DNA of 64,000 nucleotides from G020354085 sp964482055 (GTDB lineage Bacteria; Pseudomonadota; Gammaproteobacteria; Acidiferrobacterales; Sulfurifustaceae), in contig CAYZVX010000005.1 of NCBI GenBank assembly GCA_964482055.1, positions 7,697 through 71,696 of the forward strand. The letters are read 5' to 3'. The position numbers and the translations under genes were made by a program. This document shows, piece by piece, positions 7,769 through 14,601 of this stretch. The notes under the pieces are model-generated. The model had not been told where the DNA came from and did not search any database. It saw only the letters and a program-made list of their open reading frames with translations. Within the stretch, counting starts at the first letter, position 1; every line of letters starts with the position of its first letter.

Positions 7769-8152
7769 TCAGAAGCTCAGCACGACGTCTTGGCTGTCCA
7801 TCATGTCCGCCATTTCGGCGGTCGACAGCACCTGTACTGGGACCACCAGATCGTCCTCCGTCAGCCCGCGGGCGGCCAGCGATTCCTTGCTCACGTACAG
7901 CTTCTCGATGTCGTAGCCCTCGAGCGCACGGTAGGTGGGTGAGAAATTCTTCATCTCCGCCTTCTTCGTGTCTTGGCCCTTGACGAGCTGGTAGACGCCG
8001 TCATCAACGAACGCGAGCGATACGTCCTGCTCGAAGGCCGCCGCGATCAGCACCACCTCCAGGGACTCGAGCGCATAGATCGTGCCGTACGGCGCCTTGC
8101 GGTTGACGAACATGAACTTCTTCTTGACGCCGCCTTCTTCCATTTCTTCCAT
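7769..8152 (-). CDS. dsrF: DsrF, sulfur-relay subunit (TusC-like)
   Basis: This is the middle subunit of DsrEFH, a homologue of TusC. The 127-residue protein has the DsrE/F fold pattern (FMFVNRKAPYGTIYALESLEVVLIAAAFEQDVSLAFVDDG read in part). It contains no cysteine at all, which agrees with sulfur being handled by Cys78 of DsrE and Cys20 of DsrH. A second Met at residue 4 could also be the start. It lies 11 bases after dsrE and 9 before dsrH. Confidence 0.93.
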   Translation of the reverse strand: MEEMEEGGVKKKFMFVNRKAPYGTIYALESLEVVLIAAAFEQDVSLAFVDDGVYQLVKGQDTKKAEMKNFSPTYRALEGYDIEKLYVSKESLAARGLTEDDLVVPVQVLSTAEMADMMDSQDVVLSF

Positions 8153-8163
8153 TGCCGCCCCCC

Positions 8164-8556
8164 TTAGTCGCCGAAGGTCACCAGGCGATCGGCCTGGATG
8201 CCGGCCTCGATCAGCTGCCCGAGGCCCGAAATGCGGAAGCCGGGGGCGATGTTGTTGGCATCCTTGCCGTGACGCTTCATCTCGCCTTCGTCGAGCAGGC
8301 CACGGCGCTGCGCCGCGGCAATGCAGATGACAAGATCGAGCTTGTGCTTTTCGGCCAGCTCCGACCAGCGCTTGACGATGTTGCGCTCGTCCTGCGGCGG
8401 CACGGTGAGACGCGTGCCGTTGTTGACGCCGTCATGGTAGAAGAACACACGAAAGATCTCGTGCCCCTTGTCGAGCGCCGCCTTGGTGAACTGGTAGGCC
8501 GTGTCGGACGCCTGGTGCGTGTACGGCCCCTCGTTGACCAGTACTGCCAGCTTCAT
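8164..8556 (-). CDS. dsrE: DsrE, sulfurtransferase subunit (TusD-like)
   Basis: This is the persulfide-carrying subunit of DsrEFH, which passes sulfur to DsrC. The 130-residue protein has Cys78 in DLVICIAAAQRRG, exactly the position of the active cysteine of A. vinosum DsrE. The DsrE-type acidic and glycine-rich C-terminus (ISGLGQLIEAGIQADRLVTFG) is complete. It follows dsrB after 36 bases. Presence of dsrEFH marks the oxidative rather than the sulfate-reducing type of Dsr system (family knowledge). Confidence 0.95.
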   Translation of the reverse strand: MKLAVLVNEGPYTHQASDTAYQFTKAALDKGHEIFRVFFYHDGVNNGTRLTVPPQDERNIVKRWSELAEKHKLDLVICIAAAQRRGLLDEGEMKRHGKDANNIAPGFRISGLGQLIEAGIQADRLVTFGD

Positions 8557-8592
8557 GGATCGCCTCCCTCGTTTTGTCGCCCGCGCCCTGAT

Positions 8593-9663
8593 CTAGAAGC
8601 GAATGTGCGCCGAGGCATTGAGGGTGTAGCGCGATCCCCGCCAGTTGTCGACGTGGAACTTGGTGAACGGCAGCTCGGTGAGCTCAAAGAAGCGCGGCCA
8701 GCCGATGCGCTCCACCCAGTCGCCGACGCGCTCCCAGTCTTTGGCGTCCTGCTTGTAGACGCGCAGGATCTTCTTGACGATCGCCGCCGCCTCCGGCCAG
8801 CGCGGCGGGTTGTTCGGGATGCCGGCGGCCACGAGCTTGTGGAACATGGGCTTCGAGCGGGCGTTCGAATTCTTGCCGCCCACCCAGATGGCGAGCTTGG
8901 AGTGCTCGGGGTCGTTGATCTGCATCGGCGGGCAGGGCGGAAAGCACGCCCCGCAGCAGATGCACTTCTTCTCGTCGACTTCGAGCGAGGGCTTGCCGTT
9001 GACCATGGCCGGGCGAATGGCCGCCACCGGGCAGCGCGCCACCACCGAGGGGCGCTCGCAGACGTTGGCCACCAGATCGTGATTGATCTTCGGGGGCTTG
9101 GTGTGCTGCACGTTGATCGCGATGTCCCCTTGGCCGCCGCAGTTGATCTGGCAGCAGGAGGTGGTGATGTGCACGCGGTTCGGCATGTCCTCGTTCACGA
9201 ACTCCTCGTAGAGCTCATCCATCAGCGCCTTGACGACACCGGAGGCGTCGGTGCCCGGGATATCGCAGTGCAGCCAGCCCTGGGTGTGCGAGATCATCGT
9301 CACCGAATTGCCGGTGCCGCCGACCGGGTAACCGGCGTCGTTGAGCGCCTGGATGAGCGGCTCGACCTTTTCCCACTTGGAGACCATGATCTCCATGTTG
9401 GAGCGGATCGTGAAACGCACATAACCCTCGCCGTACTGATCGATGATGTCGCACAGCAGGTTGATCTCGTAGGGGCCGAGCTGGCGCTGGGTGCCGACGC
9501 GCACCGTCCAGATCTCGTCGCCGCTCTTGGCGACGTGGTGCAGCACCCCCGGGCGCGGGCGGTCGTGGTAGGCCCAGTTCCCGAAGTTCTTGATCATCAG
9601 CGGGTGCATGTACTGGAACGGATCGGGGCAGCCGCTTTCGATGGGTGTACGCATTTCAGCCAT
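8593..9663 (-). CDS. dsrB: DsrB, dissimilatory sulfite reductase beta subunit
   Basis: This is the beta subunit of the rDsr alpha2-beta2 enzyme, a sirohaem-[4Fe-4S] protein that acts in the oxidative direction, producing sulfite. The 356-residue protein has the sirohaem/Fe-S cysteines SCCQINC (Cys170, Cys171, Cys175) and VCERPSVVARC. An inserted ferredoxin domain (CICCGACFPPC) follows, and then the conserved WVGGKNSNARS region. Length matches the family. It is separated from dsrA by 56 bases. Confidence 0.97.
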   Translation of the reverse strand: MAEMRTPIESGCPDPFQYMHPLMIKNFGNWAYHDRPRPGVLHHVAKSGDEIWTVRVGTQRQLGPYEINLLCDIIDQYGEGYVRFTIRSNMEIMVSKWEKVEPLIQALNDAGYPVGGTGNSVTMISHTQGWLHCDIPGTDASGVVKALMDELYEEFVNEDMPNRVHITTSCCQINCGGQGDIAINVQHTKPPKINHDLVANVCERPSVVARCPVAAIRPAMVNGKPSLEVDEKKCICCGACFPPCPPMQINDPEHSKLAIWVGGKNSNARSKPMFHKLVAAGIPNNPPRWPEAAAIVKKILRVYKQDAKDWERVGDWVERIGWPRFFELTELPFTKFHVDNWRGSRYTLNASAHIRF

Positions 9664-9719
9664 GGGTCGTTAATCTCCAGAAGCCTTCAACAGTTCAAAG
9701 TCTGACCTGTGGGGCACGG

Positions 9720-11027
9720 CTAGCCGGCCGCCTTGCGGGCCTTCCACTTCTCCGCTTCCTTGTCCCAGTCGTCCATGCGGATGTAGGAACAAGTGCGCGG
9801 GTGCGTGATCATGTTCGGATCCGGCTCGAGGCCGATGCCCTCCAGGAAGTTCACAAGGCCGATGCGCTCGATCATCTCGCCGCAACGCTCGTGCTCCAGC
9901 CCGTTCTCCGCCCAGAAGTCGATGATGTTGTGCGCGAGCTCCTTGAGCTTGTCGTAGTCCTCGTCGGTTTCGAGCTTCATGAACGGCACCACGACGGTCC
10001 CGAACAGGTCGCCGATCTTGAGGGTGCGCTTGCCGCCGATCAGGATGGTCACGCCCTTGTCGTCGCCAGGCTTCAGGGCCTTGGTCATGACGTTGATGCA
10101 GTGCATGCAGCGCACGCAGTTGCGGTTGTCGACCGCGAGGGTGTCATCGTCGTTCAAGGACAGCGCCTGGGTCGGGCAGCGCGCGACGACGTTGTCGATG
10201 ACGTACTTGCGGCCCTTCTTGGCGACGAACGCCTTCACTTCCTTCTGGTCGACCTTCATGTCATCGCGCCAGGTGCCGATCACGGAGAAGTCGGCGCGCT
10301 GGATCGAGTTCATGCAGTCGTTCGGACAGCCCGAGACCTTGAACTTGAACTTGTAGGGGAGCGCCGGCCGGTGCATGTCATCGAGGAAGTCGTTGACCAG
10401 CAGGCGGTGAATCTTCTGCTCGTTGCAGCAGCTCTGCTCGCAGCGCGCGGCACCCACGCAGCTCATGCCGGTGCGCACGCACGGCCCCGCGCCGCCCAGG
10501 TCCCAGCCGTAGTCGTTGATCTCGTCGAAGAAGTGCTGGGTGTTCTCGGTAGTGGTGCCGATGAACATGATATTGCCGGTCTGGCCGTGGAACGCGATCA
10601 GGCCCGAGCCCCACTTCTTCCAGGAGTCCGACAGCTGGCGCAGCATCTTGGTCGTGTAGTGATTGCCCGCTGGCGGCTGCACGCGCAGCGTATGGAATTC
10701 CTTGGACTCGGGGAACATGGGCTTGCCGTCCTTGTCCATGAGCTCGGTGAAGCGCGGGATGATGCCGCCGCCATAGCCGAACACCGACACCGTGCCGCCC
10801 TTCCAGTAACCCAGGCGCGTCTTGTAGGAATGCTCAAGCTGGCCGAGGAGATCGACCATCATGTTGTTTTCCATGGCCAGACGCTTGAGGCCGGTGACAA
10901 AGCTCGGCCATGGACCGCTCTCGAGCTGGTCCAGCATCGGAGTGCTATGGAACGGTTTGGAGGACTTCTTCTCCTTGGGCAGATACGTGGAATGCTTCTC
11001 GGGATTCTTCGGTTTCTGGTCGGCCAT
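9720..11027 (-). CDS. dsrA: DsrA, dissimilatory sulfite reductase alpha subunit
   Basis: This is the alpha subunit of reverse dissimilatory sulfite reductase and the first gene of the operon. The 435-residue protein has the sirohaem-coupled cluster motif Cys190-X5-Cys196 (CVGAARC) and Cys234-X3-Cys238 (CPNDC). A ferredoxin insert with NCVRCMHCI follows, and the usual C-terminus (EHERCGEMIERIG). The start ATG at 11027 is preceded by GGAGG on the minus strand (AACCTCCTATG read as its complement places it about 6-10 bases upstream). The upstream intergenic region is long and probably holds the operon promoter. Confidence 0.97.
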   Translation of the reverse strand: MADQKPKNPEKHSTYLPKEKKSSKPFHSTPMLDQLESGPWPSFVTGLKRLAMENNMMVDLLGQLEHSYKTRLGYWKGGTVSVFGYGGGIIPRFTELMDKDGKPMFPESKEFHTLRVQPPAGNHYTTKMLRQLSDSWKKWGSGLIAFHGQTGNIMFIGTTTENTQHFFDEINDYGWDLGGAGPCVRTGMSCVGAARCEQSCCNEQKIHRLLVNDFLDDMHRPALPYKFKFKVSGCPNDCMNSIQRADFSVIGTWRDDMKVDQKEVKAFVAKKGRKYVIDNVVARCPTQALSLNDDDTLAVDNRNCVRCMHCINVMTKALKPGDDKGVTILIGGKRTLKIGDLFGTVVVPFMKLETDEDYDKLKELAHNIIDFWAENGLEHERCGEMIERIGLVNFLEGIGLEPDPNMITHPRTCSYIRMDDWDKEAEKWKARKAAG

Positions 11028-11473
11028 CTGGACAACCTCCTATGGGCAGAAGGACGTAGACTCGATAATCTCGGCCGGGCCGGCGGTAACCATGATCCGG
11101 CCAGGCTTGCTCTTGGAACCGTCGTTCCGGAAGTCGCTAAGGTGGGGCGATAACGGTTTGACCTTCCGGGTCCGACCTATGGCCGGCCCTTGAGAAATCG
11201 CCCACCCAACCGCATCTTGCGGACACTACACAAGCGCGCCGCAGTCTACGCGCTGCCGCCCGCAAGAAAATCCCGCATTCGGGAGAGCGGCGGGCGATTT
11301 TATCCCCCCCGAAAGGGATATATCCAGTAGATACCGGCATCGAGCCGCCTTCATGAAAAACCGCTCGCCCATGCATCGGAGCCCGCCGTGCGCCTGCATT
11401 GATTTTGGTCAACCAGGTCTGGTGCTACGCGCCTGGAACGAAGACCCCGAACTAAGTATCTGATCTTTTGGCC
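11028..11473. other. Divergent control region between dsrA and the TauD-like gene
   Basis: This is a 446-base non-coding region between two divergent transcription units. It holds a candidate minus-strand promoter (11297-11326), a C7/G7 run inside that promoter spacer, and the small palindrome CCAGGTCTGG near 11413. A short minus-strand open frame at 11137-11412 has no protein-like character. No convincing plus-strand promoter was found; TTGATT at 11399 lacks a good -10. Confidence 0.6.
11297..11326 (-). promoter_or_regulatory. Candidate sigma70-type promoter of the dsr operon
   Basis: On the minus strand TGGATA is followed after 18 bases by TAAAAT (plus-strand TATCCA 11321-11326 and ATTTTA 11297-11302). 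Transcription from here would give a leader of roughly 260 bases before dsrA. The match is moderate, and the spacer contains a run of seven Gs. Confidence 0.4.
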
Positions 11474-12418
11474 ATGAGCTCCGACGCTGTGCGTGCCATC
11501 GACAGCCCCTTTGACCTGGACAACAAGTCCGGCTACGAGCGTTGGCGCGATTGGAAGCTTACCGGCTACCCGCAGGGCACACAGGCGCTGATCGTGGAGG
11601 TGCGCGATCCGCGCGCGCTGACCGATGCCGAAACCCGGGAGCTGCGGCGCCTGTGCCGCAAGGCGAATATGGCGGTGTACGCGAGCGATCTGGCCGGCAA
11701 TCCCGACAAGGCAATACCGCGGCGCCTCGGCGAGCGCTTTGGCCTGACGCGCCTCGACAGCAACCCACTGGCCGACGAGGACAGCATAACGTCGCTGCGC
11801 GTGGTGGCGGAAAAATCCAGCCGGGGTTACATACCGTACTCGAACCGCCGGCTGCTGTGGCATACCGACGGCTACTACAATCCGCCGGCGCAGCGCATTC
11901 ACGCCTTTGTGCTGCATTGCGTGTCACCGGCCGCCGAGGGCGGCGAGAACGGACTGATCGATCACGAGCTGGTATACCTGTTGATGCGCGACGCAAACCC
12001 GGAGCTGGTTGCGGCGCTCATGCAGCCCGACGCGATGACCGTTCCAGCCAATACCGAGGACGGCAGCGCGCGCCCGGCGCAGACCGGCCCGGTGTTCTCG
12101 GTCGACCCGGCTGGCAACCTGCACATGCGCTACACGGCGCGCACGCGTTCCATCGAGTGGAAGGAGGACCCGACCACGCGCGCGGCGGTGCAAATGCTCG
12201 AACGGTTGCTCGCGGAAGATTCACCGTATGTGTTCCGTCATCGTCTGTCCGCCGGACAGGGGCTGATATGTAACAACGTGCTGCATAACCGCACGGCCTT
12301 TACGGATGATGTGGACAGGGGGCTCGCCAGGCTGATATACCGCGCGCGATACTATGACCGCATTTCCGGTACCGACGTGTTGCCGCTGCCATCGGGGGGA
12401 AAACCATGCTCTACTTAA
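11474..12418 (+). CDS. TauD/TfdA-family Fe(II)/2-oxoglutarate dioxygenase
   Basis: This is a non-haem iron dioxygenase of the TauD/TfdA fold, 314 residues from the ATG at 11474. The iron-binding triad is visible as His130-Thr-Asp132 (LLWHTDGYY) and His271 (NNVLHNRTAF), followed by Arg residues (LIYRARYY) suitable for 2-oxoglutarate binding. TauD enzymes release sulfite from sulfonates, which would feed the adjacent sulfur-oxidation pathway. The substrate cannot be read from the sequence, and hydroxylation of something else is equally possible. It starts a five-gene plus-strand group divergent from dsr and overlaps the next gene by 13 bases. Confidence 0.85.
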   Translation: MSSDAVRAIDSPFDLDNKSGYERWRDWKLTGYPQGTQALIVEVRDPRALTDAETRELRRLCRKANMAVYASDLAGNPDKAIPRRLGERFGLTRLDSNPLADEDSITSLRVVAEKSSRGYIPYSNRRLLWHTDGYYNPPAQRIHAFVLHCVSPAAEGGENGLIDHELVYLLMRDANPELVAALMQPDAMTVPANTEDGSARPAQTGPVFSVDPAGNLHMRYTARTRSIEWKEDPTTRAAVQMLERLLAEDSPYVFRHRLSAGQGLICNNVLHNRTAFTDDVDRGLARLIYRARYYDRISGTDVLPLPSGGKPCST

Positions 12419-12603
12419 GCGAAGTGCTGCTGCAGCACCATGATGTCGATAGCTTCGAGGCGCTGTGCGAAGTCGTGTCGCAGCGCGCCCGCAGTGAGAT
12501 GTTTTTCAAGATCGACGTGAAGCCGCCGTACCCCGACACACCCCCGAACTGGGAAGACCGCCTGGAAGGGGCGTTCGTGGGGATCCACTCGGTGACCCGC
12601 TAA
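12406..12603 (+). CDS. Small uncharacterised 65-aa protein
   Basis: This is a 65-residue acidic protein not recognised as a known family. It begins inside the 3' end of the TauD-like gene (13-base overlap) and ends 12 bases before the next gene, so it is translationally coupled on both sides. It has no cysteine except Cys21, no signal peptide and no membrane segment. A Pro/Trp-rich centre (PPYPDTPPNWEDRLEG) is conspicuous. The tight packing argues that it is a genuine gene acting with its neighbours. Confidence 0.65.
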   Translation: MLYLSEVLLQHHDVDSFEALCEVVSQRARSEMFFKIDVKPPYPDTPPNWEDRLEGAFVGIHSVTR

Positions 12604-12615
12604 GGTGTCGGAAAC

Positions 12616-13326
12616 ATGAAGTATCTCAAGGAACCCGCCTTCTACGTCGATGCCGACAGCGCCGAGGACACCGAGGAGCCGCTCGCGCTGCTGGAGAAGC
12701 GGGTTGCGGAGTTGCGCGAGGAGCTGATCGAGCTGCCGGCGGGCTACGACCCGACGATGCGGGCGGGCCGGCTGCTCGAGCTGGCGCGCGTGCTGGTTCG
12801 TCTCGAAAGACCGGCGGATGCCTGGAAGCCGGCGCGCGAGGCGTTCGACATCTACGTGCAGGCCGAGCACTGGGACGGTGCCGTTCAGGCGTGCGACGTG
12901 TTGTTCGCGGCCGACCAACCCGAGTCACTGGCGGCGCTCGGCCAGGGCATCTGGCTGGCGGTCACCTATCCAATCGACCCCGAGCTCACGGTCGCTATGC
13001 TGCAGCACGTGATCGACGAGACGCCGGCCGATTCCGACGGTGCGGCGGTTGCGGCGGTGACCGCCAACTACGTGGTGGATCTACGCATGCCCGAGGGCAA
13101 GGCGCGCGATGACCTGATGTTCTATACGAGCCAGATGCTCGCCAACGTCGCACGCCGCCACAGCGACGTGCACGACCAGGCGGCGTTCGATCGCTGGTTC
13201 AAGAGACTCGAGCTCGACGACCCGGCGAAGTTCCTGGTGCGCCTGCGCAACGTGGTCGATGTGCTGGTGCAAGATAACTGGTGGTTCGACCGCGCGGCCC
13301 TGCAGGCAAAGTTGCCAGTGCAGTGA
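12616..13326 (+). CDS. Uncharacterised helical (TPR-like) protein
   Basis: This is a 236-residue, soluble, strongly acidic protein with no signal or membrane segment. Residues 45-150 look like helical hairpins of TPR type (AGRLLELARVLVRLERPADAWKPAREAFDIYVQAEHW read in part). The C-terminal half is all-alpha. No catalytic motif is recognisable. It could be a scaffold for the neighbouring Cas6-like or DsrC-like proteins, but that is inference from position only. The 84-base gap after it is made almost entirely of heptamer repeats. Confidence 0.65.
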   Translation: MKYLKEPAFYVDADSAEDTEEPLALLEKRVAELREELIELPAGYDPTMRAGRLLELARVLVRLERPADAWKPAREAFDIYVQAEHWDGAVQACDVLFAADQPESLAALGQGIWLAVTYPIDPELTVAMLQHVIDETPADSDGAAVAAVTANYVVDLRMPEGKARDDLMFYTSQMLANVARRHSDVHDQAAFDRWFKRLELDDPAKFLVRLRNVVDVLVQDNWWFDRAALQAKLPVQ

Positions 13327-13331
13327 AGCCC

Positions 13332-13406
13332 GTGAGTCGTAACTGGTGATTCGTGACAGGCAAGACCGGCTGATCCGCGAGTCACAAGTCACCAATCACA
13401 AGTCAC
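13332..13406. repeat. Mirrored heptamer repeat upstream of the Cas6-like gene
   Basis: Four 7-base units starting GTGAGTC occupy 13332-13359, and four units beginning GAGTCAC occupy 13379-13406. The second arm, read on the other strand, is again GTGACTT, GTGATTG, GTGACTT, GTGACTC. The two arms are imperfect inverted copies around a 19-base centre, so the transcript could form a long hairpin 4 bases before the start codon at 13411. Confidence 0.75.
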
Positions 13407-13410
13407 GAAC

Positions 13411-14094
13411 ATGTTCTGGCAGCAAACCACCCAGCAGCACCGCTACGTCGTCCCCGACGACGTGGTGGATGTCGCATTTGCCATAACCTGTCGCGCCTTG
13501 CCGGTGGACCATGCCTGGGCCCTGTCGGAGGCCGTCACGCAAGTCTTGCCGTGGCTGGTCGAAGATCCGCGCGCCGGCGTCCACACGATCCACGTCGCTG
13601 ACTCGGGCAATGGCTGGATGCGTCCGCAGGCCCCGGACGACCTGCTTTACCCGTCGCGCCGGACCAAGCTCGTGCTGCGCGTTCCGCGCGAGCGCATCGA
13701 GGACAGCCGGGCGCTGACCGACCGGATTCTGGACGTCGCCGGCCACGACCTTCGGGTGGGCAGCGCTGCGGTGCGGCCACTGAGCGAGATCACGACGATC
13801 TTTGCCCGCTACATCGTGGCGGAGGACGACGATAGCGAGAGCGCTTTTCTCACCGCCATGCACGCCCAGCTGCGGCGCCTGGGCATCGAGCCGAAGAAAA
13901 TGTTGTGCGGAATCGAACGGGCGCTTCACACCCCGCAGCGGCGCATTCGCACGCGCAGCCTCATGCTGGCGGACTTGAGCGTGGAGGAGTCGGTGCGCCT
14001 TCAGCAGGAAGGCCTTGGGCCGTTGCGGCATCGGGGCTGCGGCCTGTTCATCCCGCACAAGGGGATCCGTGAGATGCATGAGGCCTTTGACTAG
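13411..14094 (+). CDS. Cas6-like RAMP protein (Cmx6 / type I-MYXAN Cas6 family), no CRISPR nearby
   Basis: This 227-residue protein resembles the Cmx6 family of Cas6 endoribonucleases. The C-terminal glycine-rich loop matches the Cas6/RAMP consensus G-h-G-x5-G-h-G exactly: Gly201-Leu-Gly203, five residues, Gly209-Cys-Gly211. The N-terminal LPVDHAWALSEAV places His34 where Cas6 proteins usually have their general-acid/base histidine in the first helix. The late AEESLRLQ-like segment is also present (VEESVRLQQEGLG). No CRISPR array or other cas gene is in the 64 kb. It sits between a helical protein and a DsrC-like gene in the group divergent from dsr. Family assignment is by motif recall, not by a search; catalytic activity is unproven. 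Confidence 0.75.
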   Translation: MFWQQTTQQHRYVVPDDVVDVAFAITCRALPVDHAWALSEAVTQVLPWLVEDPRAGVHTIHVADSGNGWMRPQAPDDLLYPSRRTKLVLRVPRERIEDSRALTDRILDVAGHDLRVGSAAVRPLSEITTIFARYIVAEDDDSESAFLTAMHAQLRRLGIEPKKMLCGIERALHTPQRRIRTRSLMLADLSVEESVRLQQEGLGPLRHRGCGLFIPHKGIREMHEAFD

Positions 14095-14174
14095 TTTTCA
14101 GGTCGATTTGTATCATTCGCGCCCGGCGGCTGGCGCAATGGCGCCGCCGATTGAAGCGATTGAAGGGGACGCAC

Positions 14175-14513
14175 ATGTCTATCGAATTCAACGGCAAGAT
14201 GATTGAAACCGACAAGAACGGTTTTCTGGTCAATGTGGAGGACTGGAGCCGCGAGCTCGCCGAGCATATGGCGAAGCTCGAGGGCCTGACGTTGACCCAG
14301 AAGCACTGGGACCTCATCGAGTACCTGCGCGACGAATACTTCAATAACAACCAGAACCAGCCCAACACGCGTCAAATCGTCAAGGCGATGAGCGAGAAGT
14401 GGGGGACCAACGTGCAGCAGAAGGACGTCTACGACCTCTTTCCCAAGGACCCGAGCAAGCAGGGTGGGCGCATCGCAGGACTGCCGGAGTCGCGCCGCAA
14501 GGGCGGCTACTGA
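14175..14513 (+). CDS. DsrC-like protein lacking both redox cysteines (RspA-type)
   Basis: This is a 112-residue member of the DsrC/TusE family. It keeps the typical start (IEFNGKMIETDKNGFLVNVEDWS) and core (HWDLIEYLRDEYF...NTRQIVKAM...VYDLFPKDPSKQGGRIAGLP) but ends RRKGGY. Cys-A is absent, and the Cys-B position is occupied by Gly. It contains no cysteine at all, so it cannot carry persulfide sulfur. Cysteine-less DsrC homologues have been grouped as regulatory sulfur-related proteins. ATG at 14175 is preceded by AAGGGGA; an upstream TTG at 14151 lacks a site. It is the last gene before a strong terminator. Confidence 0.85.
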   Translation: MSIEFNGKMIETDKNGFLVNVEDWSRELAEHMAKLEGLTLTQKHWDLIEYLRDEYFNNNQNQPNTRQIVKAMSEKWGTNVQQKDVYDLFPKDPSKQGGRIAGLPESRRKGGY

Positions 14514-14518
14514 CGGCC

Positions 14519-14553
14519 GTGATCCGTGCGCGGTGATTGGTGGGTGGTGATGG
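14519..14553. repeat. Heptamer repeat after the DsrC-like gene
   Basis: Five contiguous 7-base units, all beginning GTG, follow the stop codon: GTGATCC, GTGCGCG, GTGATTG, GTGGGTG and GTGATGG. This is a single-arm array without a mirrored partner; an intrinsic terminator follows nine bases later. Confidence 0.7.
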
Positions 14554-14561
14554 GCAACGCG

Positions 14562-14592
14562 CGGCCGGCGGTTTTGCCGGCCGTTTTCGTTT
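14562..14592 (+). terminator. Intrinsic terminator of the TauD-Cas6-DsrC-like group
   Basis: CGGCCGGC and GCCGGCCG form a perfect 8-bp stem around the loop ggtttt, followed directly by TTTTCGTTT. It closes the five-gene group and lies 10 bases before the sulfurtransferase start codon. Confidence 0.85.
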
Positions 14593-14601
14593 GAGGCGCC
14601 G

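Noticed and set aside
11137..11412. Leader peptide or small gene upstream of dsrA
   Set aside because: The 91-codon frame is Arg/Ala/Gly-rich without family features or a ribosome binding site, and it overlaps the candidate promoter.
13332..13406. Possible short CRISPR array upstream of the Cas6-like gene
   Set aside because: The units are 7 bases with no spacers between them, and the second arm is inverted. CRISPR repeats are longer, direct and separated by unique spacers.
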